This document shows positions 25,425 through 32,765 of a DNA stretch of 64,000 nucleotides, piece after piece; position 1 is the first letter of the stretch; the number at the start of each line of letters is the position of its first letter. Both the position numbers and the translations under genes were made by a program. Below the pieces are notes generated by a model, which was not told the origin of the DNA, searched no databases, and saw nothing but the letters and a program-made list of their open reading frames with translations. This DNA is from CAMTVQ01 sp947085255 (GTDB lineage Bacteria > Bacteroidota > Bacteroidia > Sphingobacteriales > Sphingobacteriaceae), in NCBI GenBank assembly GCA_947085255.1, contig CAMTVQ010000001.1:496001-560000 (forward strand). Direction: 5' to 3'.

Positions 25425-26243
25425 TTATAAAATCCCTACAAGCATCTTCACAATAACCATGCTTATAAACCCAAAAAATATCCATTTTATCGTTGCATCG
25501 GTTAGTTTACTTGATAAACTTACACCCACCGGAGCAAAAATAATGGTACCAGCCACCATAGGCAATACCACCGGAAACACCAATAATCCAAGCGTATAAG
25601 GTAATTGTATATCCACATGATTTACGGTGGCCGAGTACGTAGAAGTAAGCAAACTCATAAGCGTAATTACCCCCAATGATATACCAGTAGCTTTCTTTAG
25701 CCGAATATGCAATATCTCGGTAAATACAGGAACCATAATTACCCCGCCGCCAATACCCGAAAAGGCAGAAACAACACCCGTAAATAAACCACAAATCATT
25801 TTAAGCAAAGGGCTACTTTTTTCAGGTAATACCGCTACTGGTATTCGTTTTGTGGTCCGTAAAATGCGATACGCCACAAAACTAAGCAACAGGATAAAAA
25901 ACAACGTAAATTTTTCGCGGGTGTACCACGTACCTGCATTAATTAAATGGGTAATACCAATAGAGGCAATAGCTGCCGGAATAGCCGATAACAGAATATC
26001 CTTTGGAAAAAAATTAGCTTGTAAATATTGCTTGATGCTACCCGAAATACCCGAGAAAAAGATAGCAAATAGCGAATTTGCTAAAATGGCTGGCACTACA
26101 AGTGCTTCTGGTAAACCCATTTTACACAAGTAATAATCCAAAATCACTACAAAAATAATTCCACCACCTACGCCTAGCAAACCCGCCAGCAAGCCTCCCA
26201 AACACCCCCCAATAAACAAACTTAGTATATCAAAACTCGCCAT
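25425..26243 (-). CDS. TSUP (TauE/SafE) family membrane permease
   Basis: The 272-residue protein has eight or so membrane segments arranged as two repeats. Each repeat contains a Gly-rich element: GGCLGGLLAGLLGVGGGIIF near the N-terminus and GLFTGVVSAFSGIGGGVIMV in the middle, the hallmark of TSUP transporters. These carry sulfite, organosulfonates or other anions across the inner membrane, and the substrate is not predictable here. The ATG at 26243 (MASFDILSLF) is chosen over a TTG two codons upstream. A palindromic repeat separates it from the protease gene upstream. Confidence 0.88.
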   Translation of the reverse strand: MASFDILSLFIGGCLGGLLAGLLGVGGGIIFVVILDYYLCKMGLPEALVVPAILANSLFAIFFSGISGSIKQYLQANFFPKDILLSAIPAAIASIGITHLINAGTWYTREKFTLFFILLLSFVAYRILRTTKRIPVAVLPEKSSPLLKMICGLFTGVVSAFSGIGGGVIMVPVFTEILHIRLKKATGISLGVITLMSLLTSTYSATVNHVDIQLPYTLGLLVFPVVLPMVAGTIIFAPVGVSLSSKLTDATIKWIFFGFISMVIVKMLVGIL

Positions 26244-26251
26244 AAACAAAA

Positions 26252-26386
26252 AAGAGCCTGTCTCGAAACGCTAACTATGCTTTGTGTATCACCCTGAGCG
26301 TAGTCGAAGGGTATCTAACTTAGAGTAAGATATACCTCGACTACGCTCGGCATGACCATTAAATAGCTTTTTTAAGACAGCCTCTT
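26252..26386. repeat. REP/MITE-like inverted repeat element
   Basis: Outer 12-nt arms (AAGAGCCTGTCT at 26252-26263 and AGACAGCCTCTT at 26375-26386) pair with one mismatch. Inside, CCCTGAGCGTAGTCGAAGGG (near 26292-26311) pairs imperfectly with ACCTCGACTACGCTCGGCAT. The whole 135 bp can fold into one long hairpin. Its core word is shared with the cluster at 31283-31400. It may also end the transcript of the protease gene on the minus strand. Confidence 0.75.
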
Positions 26387-26408
26387 CAAACGTACAAAAA
26401 TAATTGTA

Positions 26409-28067
26409 CTAATTTTTTTGCGCCAATGTGCTTTTGTACAGTTGCGTATTGTTTAAAACCTCAACTGCTTTCAAAATCTCTTTATCGTAATTAAAAGTGG
26501 TTTCAATTTTACCTTTTTGGTAATAGTAGCGGGTTACAATTTCCTCACACAACAATTCGCTTATTTCTGTTTTAAATTTCACCAAATCTGCTTTTTTATC
26601 GTGCATCATTTTGGCTTTTAGCGATTCATAATCTGCTTTTATCGCATCAAAGTATTTTTCCTTTTCGGCTGCTGTTTTGTACTCCTCTAGCGCTTTCTCG
26701 CTTTTGGTGGTGTAATCATATTCCTTATCACTCAAATAAGCTACAAAATCATCATAAATAGCATCTGTAATTTGGAATTTTCGTGCTGATGGGATGGTTG
26801 CGTTTTTGCTTCTGTAAATGGTAGCATAGTCGAAAAGCAAGCGTTTTACCAGTAAACTAGCAGCAATATTTGATAATGGCTGTACCTCTAAGGCAAAATC
26901 AGGAGCAATACCACCACCATCGTACACTTTTCTGCCGTTTAGTGTTTTAAATTCTTTGATTAATGAATCAGGCACTTTGCCAACACTACCGTCTTCATTA
27001 CGGTTGGTATAGTCTAAGGCTTGTATACATCTTCCGCTGGGGATATAGTACTTGGCTGTAGTAATTTTTAATTGTGCATTGTAGGTAAGCGGACGGGTGG
27101 TTTGTACCAATCCTTTACCAAACGTACGCTGACCAATAATTACGCCTCTATCGTAATCTTGCATTACGCCCGATACAATTTCGGATGCCGATGCAGAACG
27201 ACTATTGGCTAATACCACCAACGGTATTTCGGTATCAACTGGAATATCTAGGGTGTTATATGATTTGTCAGAATCCTTTAGCTTACCTTTTGTATTTACC
27301 ACCAATTTGGTTTTATCAATAAATACGTTGGCTATGTTTACCGATTCGTGCAACAACCCACCCGGATTTTCGCGCAAATCGAGTATTACCGATTTTAAAT
27401 TATTTTTCTTTTTCAAATCTACCAATGCATCTCTCACCTCTTTGCCTGCTTCTTGTGTAAAGCCTTGCAAACGGATATATCCCGTTTTATCATCTATCAT
27501 ACCGTAATAGGGCACGTTTTTCACTTGAATTTCTTTGCGGGTAATCAACAACTCAAAATCTTTAGGTTCACCCATACGTCTGATTAATACTTTTACCTGT
27601 GTATTGGGCTGTCCCTTTAGTACTTTACTTACATCGGCTGTTGTTTTGCCTTTTACCGATTTACCATCCACTTCTAAAAGAATATCTCCACCACGCAAGC
27701 CTGCTGTTGCTGCCGGAAAACCTTCGTACGGCTCGGCAATAAGTATTTGGTCGCCTTTTTGGGTAATAGTAGAACCTATGCCTCCGTACTGGCCAGTAGT
27801 CATAAAGCGATAATCTTCTACCTCCGATTCAGAAATATAGTTTGTATAAGGATCTAATGTTTCGAGCATTGCCTCAATACCTGTACGCATAAATTTTGCA
27901 GGATCTACATCATCCACATAATAAGTATTTACCTCGCGGTAAAGTGTAGTAAGTATGTCGAGGTTTTTAGAAATCTCGAAGTAACTGTTTACAAAGGCAA
28001 ACGAACCAAAGGATGCGATACCAACAGCACCAATAATGATGTGTTTTTTGAACTTTTTTAGTAGCAT
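26409..28067 (-). CDS. S41 C-terminal processing peptidase (CtpA/Prc type) with PDZ domain
   Basis: The 552-residue exported serine protease has an uncleaved anchor or signal at residues ~9-28. The S41 N-terminal region follows (LYREVNTYYVDDVDPAKFMR), then a PDZ domain (~93-180; GIGSTITQKGDQILIAEPY) and the protease core. The Ser-Lys dyad is Ser293 in NSRSASASEI and Lys318 in TFGKG, spaced 25 residues as in Tsp/CtpA. A ~150-residue helical C-terminal extension follows. Such proteases trim envelope proteins and peptidoglycan hydrolases in the periplasm. It lies downstream of rpmH-rnpA-yidD in the same direction. Confidence 0.92.
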   Translation of the reverse strand: MLLKKFKKHIIIGAVGIASFGSFAFVNSYFEISKNLDILTTLYREVNTYYVDDVDPAKFMRTGIEAMLETLDPYTNYISESEVEDYRFMTTGQYGGIGSTITQKGDQILIAEPYEGFPAATAGLRGGDILLEVDGKSVKGKTTADVSKVLKGQPNTQVKVLIRRMGEPKDFELLITRKEIQVKNVPYYGMIDDKTGYIRLQGFTQEAGKEVRDALVDLKKKNNLKSVILDLRENPGGLLHESVNIANVFIDKTKLVVNTKGKLKDSDKSYNTLDIPVDTEIPLVVLANSRSASASEIVSGVMQDYDRGVIIGQRTFGKGLVQTTRPLTYNAQLKITTAKYYIPSGRCIQALDYTNRNEDGSVGKVPDSLIKEFKTLNGRKVYDGGGIAPDFALEVQPLSNIAASLLVKRLLFDYATIYRSKNATIPSARKFQITDAIYDDFVAYLSDKEYDYTTKSEKALEEYKTAAEKEKYFDAIKADYESLKAKMMHDKKADLVKFKTEISELLCEEIVTRYYYQKGKIETTFNYDKEILKAVEVLNNTQLYKSTLAQKN

Positions 28068-28070
28068 ATT

Positions 28071-28100
28071 TTAGATATTAGATATTAGATGTTAGATATT
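28071..28100. repeat. TTAGATA/TTAGATG word array
   Basis: Four imperfect units (TTAGATATTAGATATTAGAT followed by GTTAGATATT) lie 4 nt before the start of the S41 peptidase. A second short array of ACTTTTT units follows at ~28130-28148. It is one of several low-complexity arrays next to gene starts in this window. Confidence 0.7.
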
Positions 28101-28153
28101 ATATGACAGATGAAACCTTAGAAGGTTTTTTACTTTTTACTTTTTACTTCTCC

Positions 28154-28375
28154 TTAAGGTACTGGATCGTATCCATGCCCACCCCAAGGATGACAGCTAC
28201 CTATACGTTTTGCAGCCATCCAACAGCCTTTAAACACTCCGTATTTTCCAACAGCTTGTGCAGCATATTCGGAGCAACTGGGCGTATAACGGCAAGCAGG
28301 ACCTAAAAATGGAGATAAAGTAACCTTATATATTTTTATCAGCAACAGTACCAGCAGCCGAAGCGGATTCACCAT
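28154..28375 (-). CDS. yidD: membrane protein insertion efficiency factor YidD
   Basis: The 73-residue protein carries the YidD signature: an amphipathic N-terminus (LRLLVLLLIKIYKVTLSPFL), the Cys-rich CRYTPSCSEYAAQAVGKYG and the end CHPWGGHGYDPVP. It acts at the inner membrane next to YidC in inserting membrane proteins. Its ATG lies 50 nt inside the 3' end of rnpA in another frame, so it is translationally tied to rnpA. Confidence 0.95.
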   Translation of the reverse strand: MVNPLRLLVLLLIKIYKVTLSPFLGPACRYTPSCSEYAAQAVGKYGVFKGCWMAAKRIGSCHPWGGHGYDPVP

Positions 28376-28760
28376 ACGTTTTAACTAAACGAAGTAAGCA
28401 ATTATTTAGTTTTAAATTAATTTCCTGAGCAGTAAAAATAGTGTTACCCGTATAAATAATCATGAGCGCAATGTGCGTATTGGCAGCAAGCAAGGCAGGA
28501 TACAAAAATTCTGCTTTTTGTGTGCGATACGCTTCACGCACCAAGCGCTTAATTCTGTTTCTATCAACAGCGTGCTTGAATCTTTTTTTAGATACGGTAA
28601 TAACTACCTGAGCAGGAAAGGGAGTGGGAGATAAAGGAACATTTATCCATACCAAACGAAACGGGTAGGAAGAAAAAGAAAAAGAAGAACCCTTATCAAA
28701 CAGTAAGCCAATTGTTTTTTGGCTTGATAAGCGTTCTTCTTTTTTAAATGTATGTTTCAC
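28326..28760 (-). CDS. rnpA: ribonuclease P protein component
   Basis: RnpA binds the RNase P RNA and helps process tRNA 5' ends. The RNP signature is VSKKRFKHAVDRNRIKRLVREAYR, given here in parts: SKKRFKHAVDRN then RIKRLVREAYR. The N-terminus FKKEERLSSQKTIGLLFDKG is the usual start region. No ATG precedes it in frame; the GTG at 28760 (VKHTFKKEERL) is the best start, giving 144 residues. A more distant TTG at 28802 would add a non-conserved 14-residue leader lying on the intercistronic hairpins. The C-terminal ~25 residues overlap yidD. Confidence 0.9.
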   Translation of the reverse strand: MKHTFKKEERLSSQKTIGLLFDKGSSFSFSSYPFRLVWINVPLSPTPFPAQVVITVSKKRFKHAVDRNRIKRLVREAYRTQKAEFLYPALLAANTHIALMIIYTGNTIFTAQEINLKLNNCLLRLVKTYGESASAAGTVADKNI

Positions 28761-28772
28761 CAGCACACTAAT

Positions 28773-28807
28773 TTGCAAATTAATTTGCAACAGTTGCTGC
28801 AACTGTT
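28773..28807. other. two adjacent hairpins between rpmH and rnpA
   Basis: A perfect 18-bp palindrome (TTGCAAATTAATTTGCAA, 28773-28790) abuts a second hairpin (AACAGTTG / CAACTGTT, 28789-28807, loop of 3). Both lie between the rpmH stop and the rnpA GTG. They could act as an attenuator, an RNA processing site, or a block to ribosomes reaching the rnpA start. Confidence 0.55.
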
Positions 28808-28809
28808 AA

Positions 28810-28968
28810 TTAAATTTTGTGACGGCCTTCTGAAGAAACAGAAAGTTTTTTGCGTCCTTGTTTTCTGCGTGCAGCCAAAACTCTACGACCATTAGCGGTA
28901 GACATTCTTTCGCGAAAACCGTGTTTATTTCTTCTCTTGCGCTGTGAAGGTTGAAAAGTACGTTTCAT
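28810..28968 (-). CDS. rpmH: 50S ribosomal protein L34
   Basis: The 52-residue basic protein reads MKRTFQPSQRKRRNKHGFRE, then RMSTANGRRVLAARRKQGRK, and ends KLSVSSEGRHKI. This is the standard L34 sequence with a short C-terminal extension. It is first in the rpmH-rnpA-yidD cluster, with a well-matched promoter 19 nt upstream of the predicted transcript start. Confidence 0.97.
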   Translation of the reverse strand: MKRTFQPSQRKRRNKHGFRERMSTANGRRVLAARRKQGRKKLSVSSEGRHKI

Positions 28969-28993
28969 TGTATTGTTTTATAAAATTGAGGTG

Positions 28994-29025
28994 CAAATGT
29001 AGTATTAATGTAACTAAAAAACAAA
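28994..29025 (-). promoter_or_regulatory. rpmH promoter (TTTG-N20-TACATTTG)
   Basis: The minus strand carries TTTG at 29025-29022, a 20-nt spacer and TACATTTG at 29001-28994, a strong Bacteroidota promoter. Transcription should begin near 28988, giving a leader of about 20 nt before rpmH. Confidence 0.75.
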
Positions 29026-29054
29026 AATAGTAGAAGAAATTATAATCAGCCGTT

Positions 29055-31208
29055 TTAACTCACTAAACTTAAGCCTACGCGCTGTTTATCAAACTCTATT
29101 TTATCTACCTGTACGCGCACAATTTCGCCTACCGCTACCACCTCATGGGGGTTCTTTACAAAACGGCTACCCATTTTAGATATATGAATAAGCGCATCAT
29201 TTTTAAGTCCAATATCTACAAAAGCACCAAAATCTACTACATTTCGTATCGTTCCAGTAAGCTCCATACCCTCGCGCAAATCACCAATTTTTAGTATGTC
29301 TGAACGCAAGAGAGGTTTTTGCAATCCCTCACGCGGATCGCGACCAGGTTTAGCTAAGTTTTCTTTGATGAGCAAAAGAGTGGGCTTGCCAATACCTACC
29401 TGTGCCAGCAAAACAGCTTCTTCATTTTGAGGCAAGGCATTTAGCTGCGTACTCAACTCCTTGAATTGAGTGGTTTTTAACTTAAAATAAGCAGCCATTT
29501 TTTCTACCGCCGCATAGCTTTCGGGATGAATAGTAGTATTATCTAATGGTTCTTCACCGTTACGTATTTTTAAGAATCCTGCGGCTTGTTCGTAGGCTTT
29601 CTCTCCTACTCCTGCCACCTCTTTTAATTGTTTTCTGCTGGTAAATTGTTTGATTTTAGTACGGTGCTGAATCACCTCCGTAGCCTGACGCATAGATAAG
29701 CCAGAAACATACGAAAGCAAACTGGCTGAAGCCGTATTTACATCTACCCCCACGTGATTTACCGCACTTTCTACCACATTGCTTAGCTCATCTGCCAACG
29801 CTTTTTGATCTACATCGTGTTGGTACAAACCCACTCCTATAGACTTAGGGTCAATTTTTACCAACTCCGCCAAAGGATCTTGTAAACGGCGCGCTATTGA
29901 AATATTACCCCGTTGGGTAGCATCCAACTTAGGAAACTCCTGTTGCGCTACTTCCGAAGCCGAATACACCGAGGCTCCTGCTTCGTTCACAATAATAAAT
30001 TGAGTAGCCAATTCCTGTTTACGAAGAAATCCAGCTACAAATGTTTCTGTTTCTCGGGAGGCGGTACCATTACCAATGGCAATAATATCTACTTTATATT
30101 TGGTTATTAACTCGTTCAAAATCTTTTCTGCTCCCGAAAAGTCGTTGCGTGGCGGTACCGGATAAATGGTATTTCCTTCTAAGTAATTACCATTTCCATC
30201 TACTACAGCCACTTTACAGCCACTTACAAACCCAGGATCAATCCCCAACACCACTTTGCCTACTATTGGCGCCTGCAGCAGCAAATTGCGCAAATTGGTA
30301 GAAAATGTTTCAATGGCATGCTTATCAGCTTTTTCGGTAAGCGAACGACGCAATTCTAATTCAATGGATGGGAAAATATAGCGGCGTAATGCCAACACTA
30401 CTGCCCCTTTTAGTTCTTCGGTAAAAATACCACGCGAATTAATGCGCAATCGTCGCTCGATAAACGTAATGCAAAATTCTTCTTCTACCGAAATGGTTAT
30501 ATTTAAAATATTCAGATTTTCGCCTCTGTTGAGTGCTAAAACTTGATGTGCTTTTAATCCGTCTACCTTTTGGCTGAACTCAAAATACAGTTCAAACTTG
30601 CCCGTGTCTTTATGCTCCTCTGTTTGGCGGCGTTTTTTACTCTCTAAAATACCATACTTGGCAAATTGCTGACGCACCTGCTCTCTAATTTCTAAATCCA
30701 CACTAAAGCGTTCGGCAACAATATACTGAGCGCCTTCTATAGCCTCGGCTGCAGTAGGTATAGTAGCCGTAATAAACTTAGCTACAAGTGCTTCCTTATT
30801 ACCTATTGGCTCATTCTTAAGTATCATTTCCGCCAGAGGCTCCAAGCCATTTTCGATAGCAGTAGATGCTTTTGTTTTACGTTTGGGTTTGTAGGGAAGA
30901 TAAATTTCTTCCAACATGGCAGCTTCTGTGCAAGCTATAATTTGCTTTTCGAGTTCGGGAGTAAGTTTTCCTTGCTCTTTTATGGTTGCTAAAATGGTTT
31001 TTTTACGATCCTGCAAATTTTCGAAATAGTTGAGCCAGGTTTGTATGCTGCGTATATGGGTTTCGTCCATCCCTCCAGTCATTTCTTGGCGATAACGCGC
31101 AATGAAGGGTACAGTGGCTGCTTCTTGCAAAAGCGAAATAGTACTTTTTACCGATGAAAAAGGAAGTTCGGTTTTTAGTTGAACATTATTGAGTACAAAA
31201 TTATCCAT
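29055..31208 (-). CDS. tex: Tex-family RNA-binding transcriptional accessory protein
   Basis: The 717-residue cytoplasmic protein has the Tex order of domains: a helical Tex N-domain (~1-200), a YqgF/RNase H-like domain (~322-440; VVLGIDPGFVSGCKVAVVDG and IIAIGNGTASRETE), helix-hairpin-helix repeats (~480-570; LLSYVSGLSMRQATEVIQHR, VAGVGEKAYEQAAGFLKI) and a C-terminal S1 domain (~645-715; GMELTGTIRNVVDFGAFVDI). Tex homologues bind nucleic acid and relate to eukaryotic Spt6. The phrase GTASRETE is the usual signature. It stands alone, with a 10-bp inverted repeat 37 nt upstream of the start. Confidence 0.93.
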   Translation of the reverse strand: MDNFVLNNVQLKTELPFSSVKSTISLLQEAATVPFIARYRQEMTGGMDETHIRSIQTWLNYFENLQDRKKTILATIKEQGKLTPELEKQIIACTEAAMLEEIYLPYKPKRKTKASTAIENGLEPLAEMILKNEPIGNKEALVAKFITATIPTAAEAIEGAQYIVAERFSVDLEIREQVRQQFAKYGILESKKRRQTEEHKDTGKFELYFEFSQKVDGLKAHQVLALNRGENLNILNITISVEEEFCITFIERRLRINSRGIFTEELKGAVVLALRRYIFPSIELELRRSLTEKADKHAIETFSTNLRNLLLQAPIVGKVVLGIDPGFVSGCKVAVVDGNGNYLEGNTIYPVPPRNDFSGAEKILNELITKYKVDIIAIGNGTASRETETFVAGFLRKQELATQFIIVNEAGASVYSASEVAQQEFPKLDATQRGNISIARRLQDPLAELVKIDPKSIGVGLYQHDVDQKALADELSNVVESAVNHVGVDVNTASASLLSYVSGLSMRQATEVIQHRTKIKQFTSRKQLKEVAGVGEKAYEQAAGFLKIRNGEEPLDNTTIHPESYAAVEKMAAYFKLKTTQFKELSTQLNALPQNEEAVLLAQVGIGKPTLLLIKENLAKPGRDPREGLQKPLLRSDILKIGDLREGMELTGTIRNVVDFGAFVDIGLKNDALIHISKMGSRFVKNPHEVVAVGEIVRVQVDKIEFDKQRVGLSLVS

Positions 31209-31244
31209 GCCGCTAAAATAGGCGGCTTACCTGGTAATAAAAGT

Positions 31245-31275
31245 AATGTGGAAAATGGGGTTAAATTTCCACATT
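31245..31275. promoter_or_regulatory. 10-bp inverted repeat upstream of tex
   Basis: Arms AATGTGGAAA (31245-31254) and TTTCCACATT (31266-31275) are perfect, with an 11-nt spacer. The element starts 37 nt before the tex ATG. It could be a dimeric-regulator site or part of the neighbouring palindromic repeats. No regulator is known. Confidence 0.35.
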
Positions 31276-31282
31276 GGCTATA

Positions 31283-31400
31283 TCATCCTTCGACTCCGCT
31301 CAGGATGACAAAATGCAGTTAGGGCCATGCCACCCTGAGCGAAGTCGAAGGGTGAGTATAAAGCTTATTGAACAGAGATGCTTCACTTCGTTAGCATGAC
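31283..31400. repeat. cluster of three CCTTCGACT-type interspersed palindromes
   Basis: Three related units lie in tandem. At 31283-31308 arms TCATCC/GGATGA flank TTCGACTCCGCTCA. At 31331-31354 CACCCT/AGGGTG-type arms flank GAGCGAAGTCGA. At 31375-31400 there is a diverged GATGCTTCACTTCGTTAGCA. Together with 26252-26386 they form one repeat family. They fill most of the 305-nt gap between tex and the helicase gene. Confidence 0.8.
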
Positions 31401-31436
31401 AATTCGGTACAGCTAAAATCCCTCAACTTTTATACG

Positions 31437-31444
31437 TACCTTTG
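31437..31444 (+). promoter_or_regulatory. -7 promoter element of the DEAD-box gene
   Basis: TACCTTTG matches TAnnTTTG, but no TTTG -33 box lies 19-20 nt upstream. A transcript from here would have a ~65-nt leader before the helicase ATG, a length common for cold-regulated RNA helicases. Confidence 0.45.
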
Positions 31445-31513
31445 CCGCATTACCAAAAAAACACTTCAAGGTAACTACGCTGCAAATCAGCAGTTCATAT
31501 TTTATTCCATTAC

Positions 31514-32764
31514 ATGTCATTCGAAACTCTAAATCTAATTCCAGCCATTCAAGATGCATTAAAAGCAGAAGGCTATACTACACCTACACCTATACAAGCA
31601 CAAGCTATTCCTATTGTATTATCACGTAAAGACCTTTTTGGTATTGCCCAAACAGGTACGGGGAAAACAGCTGCTTTTGCTATTCCTACCTTGCAGATAT
31701 TAAAAGAAAATCAACAGTCGGAGCACGACAGAAAAGTAATAAAGGCACTTATTTGTACCCCAACGCGGGAACTAGCCATACAAATTGGCGAAAGTTTTGC
31801 AGCCTATGGCAAGTTTACTAAATTAAACCATACGGTAATTTTTGGTGGCGTGTCGCAACATGCGCAAGCCATACAGTTGAGACAGGGAGTGGATATATTA
31901 ATAGCTACCCCAGGTCGTTTATTAGACCTTATCAACCAAAAAATTATCGACTTAAAGCATATCAAGATATTTATTTTGGATGAGGCCGACCGTATGTTGG
32001 ATATGGGTTTTATTCACGACATTAAAAAACTGATTACTTATATACCCAGCAAGCGTCAAACCTTGTTTTTTTCGGCTACTATGCCGCCTGATATTCTTAA
32101 GTTGGCAAGTTCAATTTTAACAAATCCGGTAACGGTAGAAGTAACACCTACTTCATCTACGGTTGAAAAAATTGAGCAAGCTATTTACTATGTAGATAAA
32201 GGCAATAAACGCAAATTATTAGCCCATTTGCTCGAAGACAAAACGATTACTTCTTGTTTAATTTTTACCCGTACTAAACATGGTGCAGATAGGGTGGTAA
32301 AAGACCTTGCCCAAACGGGTACTATAGCACAAGCGATACACGGCAATAAATCGCAAAATGCACGTCAGAATGCGCTTAATAATTTTAAAGATGGCAAAAC
32401 ACGTGTATTGGTGGCTACTGACATTGCAGCACGTGGTATTGATGTAGAGCAATTGTCGCACGTAATTAATTACGAATTGCCCAATATTCCGGAAACGTAT
32501 GTACACCGTATTGGTAGAACCGGACGTGCTGGCGCCAGCGGAAAAGCTATTTCTTTTTGCGAGCAAGAGGAAAAAGAATACCTGAAAGATATCCAAAAAC
32601 TGATTAACAAAACCTTACCTGTTGTAACTGAACATCCCTTCCCTTCTACTGAGCAATCTGCTTCACCTACAGAAGGAAAAGAAAAAAGAGGACATCACAG
32701 AGGCACCACCAAAATGGATGCACACAAGCAGCATAAGAAAAAACGGTACGGGAAACGCAGCTAA
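31514..32764 (+). CDS. DEAD-box ATP-dependent RNA helicase, RhlE-like
   Basis: The 416-residue protein contains the full motif set: the Q motif PTPIQAQAIP, Walker A AQTGTGKT at 45-52, PTRELAIQI, TPGRLLDL, DEAD at 156-159, SAT, LIFTRTKHGADRVV, ATDIAARGID and HRIGRTGRAG. A basic low-complexity tail of ~40 residues (KRGHHRGTTKMDAHKQHKKK) follows, typical of RhlE-type helicases and probably used to hold RNA. Roles are in ribosome assembly and RNA decay. The stop lies 1 nt from the end of the convergent sensor kinase gene, with no terminator between. Confidence 0.93.
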   Translation: MSFETLNLIPAIQDALKAEGYTTPTPIQAQAIPIVLSRKDLFGIAQTGTGKTAAFAIPTLQILKENQQSEHDRKVIKALICTPTRELAIQIGESFAAYGKFTKLNHTVIFGGVSQHAQAIQLRQGVDILIATPGRLLDLINQKIIDLKHIKIFILDEADRMLDMGFIHDIKKLITYIPSKRQTLFFSATMPPDILKLASSILTNPVTVEVTPTSSTVEKIEQAIYYVDKGNKRKLLAHLLEDKTITSCLIFTRTKHGADRVVKDLAQTGTIAQAIHGNKSQNARQNALNNFKDGKTRVLVATDIAARGIDVEQLSHVINYELPNIPETYVHRIGRTGRAGASGKAISFCEQEEKEYLKDIQKLINKTLPVVTEHPFPSTEQSASPTEGKEKRGHHRGTTKMDAHKQHKKKRYGKRS

Positions 32765-32765
32765 G

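Noticed and set aside
28761..28802. RnpA start at the distal TTG
   Set aside because: It would translate the hairpin region into a non-conserved leader; the GTG at 28760 begins just before the conserved FKKEERL segment.
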